The notes beneath the pieces are model-generated. The model was not told the DNA's origin, made no database searches, and saw only the letters and a list, made by a program, of their open reading frames with translations. A stretch of DNA of 64,000 bases from Hymenobacter rubidus (GTDB lineage Bacteria; Bacteroidota; Bacteroidia; Cytophagales; Hymenobacteraceae). A program made the translations under genes and the position numbers. The stretch covers positions 62,001 through 126,000 of the forward strand of contig NZ_JAERQF010000008.1 of assembly GCF_016734815.1 (NCBI RefSeq), written 5' to 3'. How positions within the stretch are numbered: the first letter of the stretch is position 1; the number at the start of each line of letters is the position of its first letter. This document shows, in pieces, positions 6,997-14,174 of the stretch.

Positions 6997-8772
6997 ATGT
7001 CTTTTCTGTTTCGTTTTACTTCCTTCCTGTGGGTGTTGCTCGTCATCGCCTTCGGCGGTGCCTCGCTGCAAGCCTGCGGCTCCGACCAGAGCCAGACCGG
7101 CGAGCACGCTACGGCTGATGCCGCATCTACCGCTTCTTCCGGTACGGCAACTGCTTTAGGCCCACAGCCCCGGCTCGACAGCACCTATGTCATCAAGACG
7201 TTTCAGGCCGAACCGGCTTTCAAGCCGCAGCTGCTTGCGGCCAGGCGATTCTACCGGGAGCGAGGCTTTCGCTTGGCGTGGTTCAAAGACCATCAGCCAG
7301 TGCCCCAGGTCGAAACCTTGCAGCAAATTATAGCTAAAGCCTCAGATGAAGGGCTGGACCCTAAAGATTACCAGGTCAAAGACTTTAAGAAGTTGCTTGC
7401 CGACCTGGATAAGGTTAAGACCGATTCGGTAAGCCACAATGCGTTGGAGCGACAAATTGACGTCGCCCTTACCGGCGTGTACATGAAATGGGCCAATGAT
7501 TACTATCGGGGAGTGGCCAATCCGCGCGATACCAAAAGCACATCTTGGCAGGTCAAGCCCAATAAAATCAAGCTCAATAAAGCGTTGCTGACCTTCCTGG
7601 GCGAGCGCAAAAGCCGGTACAATTACTACGAGTTTGCCCCGCTGCACCCGGAGTACGACCAGCTCAAAAAGGCCCTGGCTACCTACCGTGCCCAAGAGCG
7701 GGCCGGTGGCTGGCCCACGTTGCCGGCCACCCTCACCCTGAAACCGGGCGACACTTCTCCGGCCGTAGCAGCCCTTCGCAAACGCCTGCTCGATAGCGCC
7801 GGCGGTGCCGCTGCCAGCACTCCTTCCCCTGCTCCAACCACGGCCACTGCGCCCGGAACCACTCCCGGAGCGGCCCCTGTGGGGCAGAAATACGACGATG
7901 AATTGGTTAAGGCTGTGAAACTCTTCCAGGAAGATGCGGGCCTGAAACCCGATGGCATTGTGCGTGGCGAAACCCTGCGCCAGCTCAACGTGCCCATCGG
8001 CTCGCGCATCGACCAGCTCATTCTGAACATGGAGCGCTGGCGCTGGCTTCCCAAAAAGTTTGAGGAAAACTACCTGCTGGTGAACATCCCGGAGTACACG
8101 CTGCACGTGATTGAGGGTGGGAAAGAAGCCTTCAATATGCGCGTTATTGTGGGCAAGGTGCTGCACGAGACGCCGGTTTTCAGCGACAAAATGGAGTACG
8201 TGGTGCTCTCGCCCTACTGGAACGTGCCCTTCAGCATCATCGACAATGAGCTGCGCGACAAGCTGGTGGCCAACCCCAATTATCTTGACCGCCTCGATAT
8301 GGAGGTGGTGAAGGGCGTGGGCCGCAAAGCCAAGCTAATAGACCCGGCCACCATTGACTGGGCCAACGTGACGCAGGAGACCTTCAAATACACCCTGCGC
8401 CGCCGCCCAGGCCCGAAGAATGACCTCGGCGATGTGAAGTTCATTTTCCCGAATTCCAACGATATCTACCTGCACGACACGCCCCACGACGAGCTGTTTT
8501 CGCAGAGCAACCGCAGCTTCAGCCACGGCTGCGTGCGCCTCTCCGAGCCCATCAAACTGGCCACTTACCTATTGCGCGATAGGCCCGAGTGGGACAAGCA
8601 AACCATCCTCGACAGCATTGCCACCCGCCACGAGAAGTACATTACCCTCAAAGAAAAGCTGCCCGTGTACCTGGTGTATTTCACCGCCTGGGCCGATGCA
8701 GATGGCCACCCGCACTTCCGCGACGACATCTACGGCCTCGACAAAAAGCTGGCCCGCGAGTACTTCGATTAG
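6997..8772 (+). CDS. L,D-transpeptidase (YcbB/LdtD type) lipoprotein
   Basis: The 591-residue protein starts at ATG 6997 with a hydrophobic signal ending in the lipobox-like SLQAC, so it is probably an outer- or inner-membrane lipoprotein facing the periplasm. A helical scaffold domain is followed by a peptidoglycan-binding domain (about 240-330) split by a Pro/Ala/Thr-rich insert of roughly 35 residues. The YkuD catalytic domain follows, with SFSHGCVRLSEP and catalytic Cys512. Such enzymes make 3-3 cross-links between diaminopimelate residues of peptidoglycan. The frame extends upstream to 6271, antisense to the aminopeptidase gene, but the signal sequence fixes the start. It is monocistronic and ends at a strong terminator. 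Confidence 0.93.
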   Translation: MSFLFRFTSFLWVLLVIAFGGASLQACGSDQSQTGEHATADAASTASSGTATALGPQPRLDSTYVIKTFQAEPAFKPQLLAARRFYRERGFRLAWFKDHQPVPQVETLQQIIAKASDEGLDPKDYQVKDFKKLLADLDKVKTDSVSHNALERQIDVALTGVYMKWANDYYRGVANPRDTKSTSWQVKPNKIKLNKALLTFLGERKSRYNYYEFAPLHPEYDQLKKALATYRAQERAGGWPTLPATLTLKPGDTSPAVAALRKRLLDSAGGAAASTPSPAPTTATAPGTTPGAAPVGQKYDDELVKAVKLFQEDAGLKPDGIVRGETLRQLNVPIGSRIDQLILNMERWRWLPKKFEENYLLVNIPEYTLHVIEGGKEAFNMRVIVGKVLHETPVFSDKMEYVVLSPYWNVPFSIIDNELRDKLVANPNYLDRLDMEVVKGVGRKAKLIDPATIDWANVTQETFKYTLRRRPGPKNDLGDVKFIFPNSNDIYLHDTPHDELFSQSNRSFSHGCVRLSEPIKLATYLLRDRPEWDKQTILDSIATRHEKYITLKEKLPVYLVYFTAWADADGHPHFRDDIYGLDKKLAREYFD

Positions 8773-8844
8773 GCTTCTTCCATACCATTTCCAGGCTTCG
8801 GACAGGCCGTAGTCTAAGCAATTAGCCCCTTGTTGGACGCTGCG

Positions 8845-8880
8845 AAAAGGCCCGCTGACCATGAGGTCAGCGGGCCTTTT
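8845..8880 (+). terminator. Intrinsic terminator after the L,D-transpeptidase gene
   Basis: A perfect 16-bp stem (8845-8860 with 8865-8880), loop ATGA, runs from four A's to a TTTTCT tail. It lies 72 bases past the stop codon. Confidence 0.85.
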
Positions 8881-9002
8881 CTATATAAATGACAAAGACA
8901 ATTCTGCAACCATCTGTGATTACAATTGTTTGAGGACGGGATAACTCAGCAAGTGCTGTCTATATTGTTTACTATTGTAATAAGCAGGCGTCAGTAACTG
9001 TG

Positions 9003-9066
9003 TATTTTTGTAAACAACGCCTTTCTGGGGCGGGAGCCCAAAGATAAATTTATTGTTCTACATTTG
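9003..9066 (+). promoter_or_regulatory. Two candidate -7 boxes upstream of the HTH gene
   Basis: TATTTTTG at 9003-9010 and TACATTTG at 9059-9066 both match TAnnTTTG. The second leaves a leader of only about 10 bases before ATG 9084. The surrounding stretch from 8881 is clearly AT-rich compared with its neighbours and otherwise holds nothing I can name. Confidence 0.45.
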
Positions 9067-9083
9067 TAATCAAACTAATTGCA

Positions 9084-9812
9084 ATGGTAGAACGCATCCG
9101 CACGCTGCTGGAAGCCCGTCAGCTTACCCCCACCCAGTTTGCCGATGCTATTGGCGTGGCTCGTCCAATTGTGAGCCACATCCTTTCGGGGCGCAATAAG
9201 CCCAGCTTGGAAGTGGTCCAACGAATTTTGGCCGCCATGCCCGACCTGTCAATGCCGTGGCTCCTGAATGGAACCGGGCCCATGCAGAGCCTCAGTCCAA
9301 CTGCGCAACCACCAGCCTCGCCGGGAGCCCCAGCCCCGGCTGCCATACAGAAACCAGCTGCACCCAAAGCGCCCCCCGTACTGGCCTCTCCCCCAGAGCC
9401 AAAACCGGCCGCGCCAGCTGATACGCCGCGCGTGGCCGCACCGGTTTCCGGTCCACTGGGCAACTCTGTTGCAGAGCAAGGGGCTAAACCCGTTACCAAA
9501 CGGGCTTTTCAGCGCTTTTTGCCAGGAGCAGTCCGCCTTATGCCCCCTTCCGAAGCGCCTGTGCAGGCGTCTGTATCAGAAGACCCGTTCACACACACGC
9601 TACCGGGCGGCTCCCTGCCGGAAATACCTGCCATCCCTGAGCCAGAAGCGCCGGTTGCGCCTGGTTCGGGCCGGCAGGTTGCTTCGGCACCTACAGTAGG
9701 CAGCACAACTCCCGATGCCGCAACGGCTTTGTTTGCCGGGGCTGAGAAGCCAATCCGGCGCATTGTGATTTTCTATCGGGACGGTTCCTTTGCCGATTAC
9801 CAACCGGAATAG
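9084..9812 (+). CDS. XRE-type HTH protein with a long Pro/Ala-rich body
   Basis: The 242-residue protein starts at ATG 9084. Residues 1-55 form a Cro/C1-type helix-turn-helix (TPTQFADAIGVARPIVSHIL, then GRNKPSLEVVQRIL). Residues 65-220 are a low-complexity region rich in Pro, Ala, Glu and Ser, predicted to be disordered. The last 20 residues regain order (RRIVIFYRDGSFADY) and look like a short conserved beta element. The architecture suggests a DNA-binding head tethered to a small C-terminal interaction peptide. It is not phage-like in context, and no target operator is evident. The flanking DNA on both sides is AT-rich and non-coding. Confidence 0.8.
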   Translation: MVERIRTLLEARQLTPTQFADAIGVARPIVSHILSGRNKPSLEVVQRILAAMPDLSMPWLLNGTGPMQSLSPTAQPPASPGAPAPAAIQKPAAPKAPPVLASPPEPKPAAPADTPRVAAPVSGPLGNSVAEQGAKPVTKRAFQRFLPGAVRLMPPSEAPVQASVSEDPFTHTLPGGSLPEIPAIPEPEAPVAPGSGRQVASAPTVGSTTPDAATALFAGAEKPIRRIVIFYRDGSFADYQPE

Positions 9813-10043
9813 CAACTCGGCTTACGCCTTGACGTTTTCGAATGCAATCCAGAAAATAGGACCGGTGTAGAAAGAGGCATCTCTTCTTACGCGCGCCGGC
9901 ACATTGGTGCACTTCTGAGCTGAGTTGCGAAATAGCAACTTCTCACGGCCAAACTTTTTCACATGGGGCTACTATAGAACACGAGCATCAGGGCGCTCGT
10001 AAGAGTAAGCACTCGTTTTTGCTTGTACAAAGCATATCCCCAG

Positions 10044-10106
10044 ATGCAAGAACTGATTTGGGCATGGTTGAAAGGATTAATACAATTTGTCAGTCCCGAT
10101 AACTGA
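10044..10106 (+). CDS. Possible 20-aa amphipathic micro-peptide
   Basis: From ATG 10044 the frame reads MQELIWAWLKGL followed by IQFVSPDN and TGA. The first 16 residues would form a short amphipathic, Trp-containing helix of the kind seen in small membrane-active peptides. No ribosome-binding site or promoter is clear, and a frame this short can arise by chance. It is listed because the surrounding kilobase has no other coding content. Confidence 0.2.
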   Translation: MQELIWAWLKGLIQFVSPDN

Positions 10107-10650
10107 TGCTTTTATGTTTCTGATGCGTATGCCAAACGCCCGCTTGCTCCTCCTGTATGAAACTTCGTGAGTTGCTGCGGAGTGCTAATGGGTGTAGATT
10201 TATGGTAAAGACGATTTGGCATTTGTTTTTTTAATCATAAGTGCCAGTATTTCATTTGTATATGCACGACTAATGAAAGTGTTACATTGAATTGATTGGT
10301 GCTGTGTTAGTATGTCTTTTACCTGTTTTATGGTACTGTCAAAGCATGCGCTATTAAGGATTTTCGCACTAATATTCTGGACCTTTGGTAGTGCAGCATG
10401 CTAATGTAATTGTCCGGCATGCTGGTAAGAGTAGTCTGGGTATAAGGCAAGATGGGTAGGGGTGATTACTAATGGACTAGGGGTAAAATATGGCACTGCT
10501 GGTTGCCATTTATCCCGCGCTGCTGCGTGAAAATTCGCAACTTATAGCGCCGGGCTGGTCACGTAGTTTGGCATACGGCTTTACGTTTCCAGATTAGGAG
10601 CAGCACTTGGGTTTCGTGGTTTGTTGTCAAATGTAAATGCGTGAAAGAAG

Positions 10651-10696
10651 CCTTGGGTAATGGTGTTGGAAGGTGTTCTAGCACCATTGCCCAAGG
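10651..10696 (+). other. 15-bp hairpin in the non-coding region
   Basis: CCTTGGGTAATGGTG at 10651-10665 pairs with 10682-10696 through a single G-T wobble, leaving a 16-base loop. There is no T-tract, so it looks more like the body of a small RNA or an mRNA leader element than a terminator. Confidence 0.5.
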
Positions 10697-10747
10697 ACTG
10701 CATGCACGTTTGAGGCGAAATCCGGAGGGCAGTGAACTGGTTTGCGG

Positions 10748-10778
10748 TTGTTCATTTGACGGCGACGGGCTACCTTCG
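10748..10778 (+). promoter_or_regulatory. Bacteroidota-type promoter TTG-N20-TACCTTCG
   Basis: TTG at 10748-10750 and TACCTTCG at 10771-10778 are separated by 20 bases, which fits the spacing of Bacteroidota housekeeping promoters. The box ends 4 bases before ATG 10783, so transcription would start at or very near the start codon and give a nearly leaderless mRNA. Confidence 0.55.
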
Positions 10779-10782
10779 TGGC

Positions 10783-10968
10783 ATGAAACTGACTCGCACG
10801 AATCTCTGGTTGGCCGCCGCTGCGGCAATGCTCCTGACGGCCTCATGCGCCCAGGCCCCCGATGCCGCTGAGGCGGAGAAAGACCCCTCGGCCGATGCGG
10901 CCTACAAGCGCGCTCATCGCGCCGAAGGCTACCGCGAAGCCCAGCGCTCCAACGTGACCCGCATCTGA
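10783..10968 (+). CDS. Small putative lipoprotein (61 aa)
   Basis: ATG 10783 opens a basic, hydrophobic signal (MKLTRTNLWLAAAAAM) ending in the lipobox LTASC, with Cys at residue 23. The mature part is about 40 residues, charged and helix-prone, with many Ala, Glu, Lys and Arg. It is probably anchored in a membrane by lipidation. I do not recognise a family. The promoter overlaps the start so closely that a leaderless transcript is likely, and a strong terminator follows within 50 bases, so it is a self-contained unit. Confidence 0.65.
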   Translation: MKLTRTNLWLAAAAAMLLTASCAQAPDAAEAEKDPSADAAYKRAHRAEGYREAQRSNVTRI

Positions 10969-11015
10969 GTGCCGCCATCGGCTTAGTACGCCCTGGTACC
11001 TCTTCTTGAAAAAAC

Positions 11016-11050
11016 AAAGCCCCCGCCAGCATGCTGGCAGGGGCTTTTTG
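11016..11050. terminator. Bidirectional intrinsic terminator
   Basis: AAAGCCCCCGCCAGC at 11016-11030 pairs with 11033-11047 with one bulge, flanked by A's on the left and TTTTT on the right. It serves the small lipoprotein gene on the plus strand and the convergent gene ending at 11080. Confidence 0.8.
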
Positions 11051-11079
11051 CGTTGGGTTGCACTTTGATTGTGCGGCAT

Positions 11080-11565
11080 CTAGCGCACGGCTACCAGCAC
11101 CGGGGAGAAGCTGGGCGACTCCAAGCATGGCAGGCGGATGCCAGCCAATAAGTCACGCTCCAGCAAGTCGGCCCAGGTGCGCAGGTAAAGCACTACATCG
11201 TCGCGCTGGTTGTGCCGGAGGGCATTGCGGCGCTCGAAGGGAATCTCCCGGCGGATGCGGGCATCGGACAGACGTTCTAAGTGGGTCAGGTCGTGGCGCG
11301 TAAAGCCCAGGGCCAGCATTTCATCGATGGTTTGGTCGATGGGCAAGCCGCTGGTGGGACAGTAGTCAATTATCTGACGCTCCCAATCGCCGTAGCGCTG
11401 CATAGCGCGGGCGTGGATTTCGGCCTTCGTGAGGCGAGTAACCGTTTGGGCGAGGTGGCCACAATTGCAGCTGCCCATGTGGCCCCACTGGTAGGGCGCT
11501 TGGGTGGCGAGGCGCTGGGCCGTGTCGCGCAGAGCTTGGATAACGGGAAGCGTGGGCTGAGCCAT
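11080..11565 (-). CDS. Conserved hypothetical protein (161 aa)
   Basis: The protein starts at ATG 11565, has no signal or membrane segment, and looks soluble and mostly helical. A GSCNCGH motif at residues 31-37 and a later DYCPTSG give three clustered cysteines and a histidine, which might bind a metal. Charged helices dominate the second half (LERLSDARIRREIPFERR). I do not recognise the family and do not assign a function. A 23-bp hairpin sits just upstream of its start, so it is transcribed separately from the helicase gene. Confidence 0.7.
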   Translation of the reverse strand: MAQPTLPVIQALRDTAQRLATQAPYQWGHMGSCNCGHLAQTVTRLTKAEIHARAMQRYGDWERQIIDYCPTSGLPIDQTIDEMLALGFTRHDLTHLERLSDARIRREIPFERRNALRHNQRDDVVLYLRTWADLLERDLLAGIRLPCLESPSFSPVLVAVR

Positions 11566-11611
11566 AAGAAACGGGAGAAATTATTTGCAGATGAAGCAAG
11601 TAATCAGCCCT

Positions 11612-11659
11612 AAAAAGCAGAATGACCCGGAAAAAGTTTTCCGGGTCATTCTGCTTTTT
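11612..11659 (-). terminator. Very strong terminator (23-bp perfect stem)
   Basis: AAAAAGCAGAATGACCCGG plus four A's (11612-11634) is the exact complement of 11637-11659, with a two-base apex. The stem ends in T tracts on both sides. It lies between the helicase transcription unit and the next minus-strand gene. Confidence 0.85.
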
Positions 11660-11686
11660 GTTGAGTTGTGCTCATTGAAAAGGGCC

Positions 11687-11917
11687 GTCATGCTGAGCGA
11701 AGTCGAAGCATCTCTACTGTGCAACTACAGCCGTTTCGAAGTCAGTGTACGTGCGGTCAGTAGCGCGAACGTTGTCGTTCGCGTGCCAGAACGAGCTAGC
11801 GGCGCGGGGACGCGAACAACAACGTTCGCGCTACGGTACACCAACCCCGACACCGCGCTAATCCTGTCGATTGGATTACTCCCTCAGTAGAGATGCTTCG
11901 ACTTCGCTCAGCACGAC
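11687..11917. repeat. REP-like inverted pair enclosing a 133-bp dispersed repeat
   Basis: The arms 11687-11718 and 11886-11917 are reverse complements over 32 bases with one mismatch and carry the core GCTGAGCGAAGTCGAAGC. Related cores occur at 13497, 30285, 48089 and 59936. Inside the pair is one copy of the dispersed repeat (11729-11861). The stretch has no supported gene and fills most of the gap before the helicase. Confidence 0.85.
11729..11861. repeat. 133-bp dispersed repeat, copy 1
   Basis: This copy matches 22524-22656 without gaps, with about six differences in 133 bases. Its centre is a nested palindrome: 11760-11784 pairs with 11810-11834 around CGCGAACGTTGTCGTTCGCG. No open frame is conserved, so it is a palindromic mobile or regulatory repeat rather than a gene fragment. 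Confidence 0.85.
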
Positions 11918-11936
11918 AGCATAACAAGGCTACCGC

Positions 11937-13451
11937 TTAGAACGAACCACGGCGCGAGCCGCCGGCATCGCCCCGGCGACGGCCGCCCTGGTCACCGCCT
12001 TCGCGGCTGCCGCCCACGTTTACGCGGGCCCCGCCGCTGCCGAAGCGACGGGCGGTATCGGACTGGCCGTTGCTGGCCGGGGCGGCTGGGCGGCTGCGCT
12101 CGCCGCTGGGCCGGCCACCCCCGTTGCCGCTGGGACGTCCGCCGCTGCCCTGGCCGCCGGAGCGTCCATTGCCTTGGCCGCCACCTGAACGACCGCCGCC
12201 ACCGCCTTGGCCGCCCTCGCGGGGGCCGGAGCGGGCCGGACGACCGGCCGGCCCCTTGGGCCGGACGATGCGCTCGTTGCCGTGCAGCATCACGGGCTTG
12301 ATGCGGCCCGATACGAAGGGGTGCTCAGCTTCCACGTCAATCTGGCGGCTGATAAGCTTCTGGATATCCTGGAGATAAGCGCGCTCCTCGTCTTCCACGA
12401 AGGAGAAGGCGGTGCCGAACGCCCCGGCCCGGCCGGTGCGGCCAATGCGGTGCACGTAAGTTTCGGGCTCGTTGGGGATTTCGTAGTTGATGACGTGGGT
12501 CAGCTCGTCCACGTCGATGCCGCGGGCGGCAATGTCGGTGGCCACCAGTACGCGGGTGCTGCCGGCTTTGAAATTGGACAGGGCACGCTGGCGGTGGTTC
12601 TGGCTCTTATTGCCGTGGATGGCTTCGGCCGGAATAGCGTTAGCAGCCAGCGCCTTTACTACTTTGTCGGCGCCGTGCTTGGTGCGGGTGAACACGAGCA
12701 CGCGCTTGATGGCCTTGTCCTGGAGGATGTGGCGGAGCAGGGCAGGCTTGTCGTTGTTTTCCACCAGGTACACCGATTGGGTAACGGTGTCGGCGGTGCT
12801 GCTAACGGGCGTGACGGCTACGCGCACCGGGTTGGGGCGCAGAATGGTGCTGGCGAGCTCCTGAATCTGGCCGGGCATGGTGGCCGAGAAAAACAGGGTC
12901 TGCCGCTTGGCGGGCAGCTTGGGCAGGATGCGCTTGATGTCGTTGATGAAGCCCATGTCGAGCATGCGGTCGGCTTCGTCGAGCACGAACACTTCGATTT
13001 GGCGCAGGTCCACGAAGCCCTGGTTCATGAGGTCGAGCAAGCGGCCGGGCGTGGCAATGAGCACTTCCACGCCGCGCTTGAGGGCGGCCACCTGCGCGCC
13101 CTGGCTCACGCCACCGAAAATAACGGTGTGGCGAATCTGGCTCAGATGGCGGCCGTAGGCGCCGAAGCTTTCGTTGATTTGGATGGCCAGCTCGCGGGTG
13201 GGCGTGAGCACGAGGCAGCGAATGGCTCCCCGCGGGTGGCTGGCCACCTGGGCGGTGCGGTGCAGCACTTGCAGGATGGGCACGGTGAAGGCGGCCGTTT
13301 TGCCGGTGCCGGTCTGGGCCACGCCGAGGAGGTCTTTGCCTTCGAGGACGTGGGGAATGGCTTGCTCCTGAATGGGAGTGGGGGTGGTGTAACCTTCTTC
13401 CTTAAGGGCTTTAAGAATCGGGTCAATTAGATTTAACTCGTCAAACGTCAT
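11937..13451 (-). CDS. DEAD-box ATP-dependent RNA helicase, RhlE type
   Basis: From ATG 13451 the protein has 504 residues. The Q-motif region ([11 protein letters not shown]), Walker [17 protein letters not shown], the DEAD box ([12 protein letters not shown]), SAT and [10 protein letters not shown] are all present, so both RecA-like lobes are complete by about residue 370. The remaining 130 residues are Gly/Arg/Ser-rich (RGG-like), typical of RNA-binding tails in Bacteroidota RhlE proteins. It would unwind short RNA duplexes in ribosome assembly or RNA turnover. An upstream in-frame ATG at 13520 falls inside a REP-like repeat and is rejected. Confidence 0.93.
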   Translation of the reverse strand: MTFDELNLIDPILKALKEEGYTTPTPIQEQAIPHVLEGKDLLGVAQTGTGKTAAFTVPILQVLHRTAQVASHPRGAIRCLVLTPTRELAIQINESFGAYGRHLSQIRHTVIFGGVSQGAQVAALKRGVEVLIATPGRLLDLMNQGFVDLRQIEVFVLDEADRMLDMGFINDIKRILPKLPAKRQTLFFSATMPGQIQELASTILRPNPVRVAVTPVSSTADTVTQSVYLVENNDKPALLRHILQDKAIKRVLVFTRTKHGADKVVKALAANAIPAEAIHGNKSQNHRQRALSNFKAGSTRVLVATDIAARGIDVDELTHVINYEIPNEPETYVHRIGRTGRAGAFGTAFSFVEDEERAYLQDIQKLISRQIDVEAEHPFVSGRIKPVMLHGNERIVRPKGPAGRPARSGPREGGQGGGGGRSGGGQGNGRSGGQGSGGRPSGNGGGRPSGERSRPAAPASNGQSDTARRFGSGGARVNVGGSREGGDQGGRRRGDAGGSRRGSF

Positions 13452-14174
13452 GTGGGGGGATGTGAATTTCGGGGCAAGGCAGCTATTGTTCCGGCTGTCC
13501 TGCTGAGCTTGTCGAAGCATCTCTCCCGCGCAAGTAAGTCATTTACTATGGCGGAAGAGATGCTTCGACAAGCTCAGCAGGACGTTCTTCAGAATTCGGT
13601 ATTGCCCCTGAGAAATGGTTGGCGGACAGTCGTCCACAAAATGAGTGGTTCAGCCTACGGCGTGGCATAGGCGGGCATGGCCACGCTGGACGAGGCCGGG
13701 CGTGGGCGGGGGTTGATGGCTCGTCGGAGGCCGTCAGATTCCCTGAATAAAGAGAAATGGGAGTGAGGTGCGCTTACTTCGCGGAGACAGCCGAGGCGCG
13801 GGGCTTTGCCCGACGCAGCCGGGCAGCGGGCTGCTCCGACGGCGGCCCTGGGTTTTGCAAAGGTACAACATATCCGTGCCCCATGCACGGTGGGACGGTT
13901 CGGCCGCGGGCTGGGGAGTTCGCCCCGGCTTCGTTGGCCATGGCCAGGGGCCAGAACGGCGGCGTGTCAGGGGGCGGGCTCAACGCAAGCCCTGTGCGTG
14001 CCCGAACCGCTGCGCGGTTATTTTATTAATTTTACGGACATCTTAATTAAGATTCCTCCTTTTCCTCCGGGGCATGAAACCCTGCCGGAAAAAGGCCCGC
14101 GTTGTGCAGCGGTTTCTTCGGTAAGAAGCGCCGCTCGGCCCACTAAGTTCGTTTCACTGGTATTCTGCGAGTAA
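13452..14174. other. 723-base intergenic region with a REP-like pair
   Basis: The left part carries the inverted pair at 13497-13583. The rest (13584-14174) is GC-rich with overlapping frames on both strands, none of which has recognisable content, and it may be decayed coding DNA. The last 150 bases before the regulator gene at 14175 turn AT-rich (near 14025-14060), as expected for a promoter region. Confidence 0.5.
13497..13583. repeat. REP-like inverted pair
   Basis: The arms 13497-13529 and 13551-13583 are complementary over 33 bases with one mismatch. The core GCTGAGCTTGTCGAAGC is a variant of the core in the pair at 11687. The pair lies just upstream of the helicase start. Confidence 0.8.

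Larger units (their letters stand above)
9813..10782. other. 970-base AT-rich region without a convincing gene
   Basis: Base composition drops sharply compared with both neighbours, and no frame over 60 codons has plausible content. It holds a small hairpin near 9979-9998 (ACGAGC/GCTCGT), a 20-codon frame at 10044-10106 (reported separately), and a strong 15-bp hairpin at 10651-10696. It could carry a small RNA or be acquired or decayed DNA. Confidence 0.5.

Noticed and set aside
10559..11128. A 189-codon minus-strand frame across the small lipoprotein gene
   Set aside because: It crosses a terminator and the start of a better gene and has no motif.
12207..13430. A 407-codon frame opposite the helicase gene
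   Set aside because: It is a mirror of the helicase coding bias with no domain.
13655..14046. Several overlapping frames of 70-90 codons upstream of the hybrid regulator
   Set aside because: They overlap on both strands, contain no recognisable motif and have no promoter or RBS.
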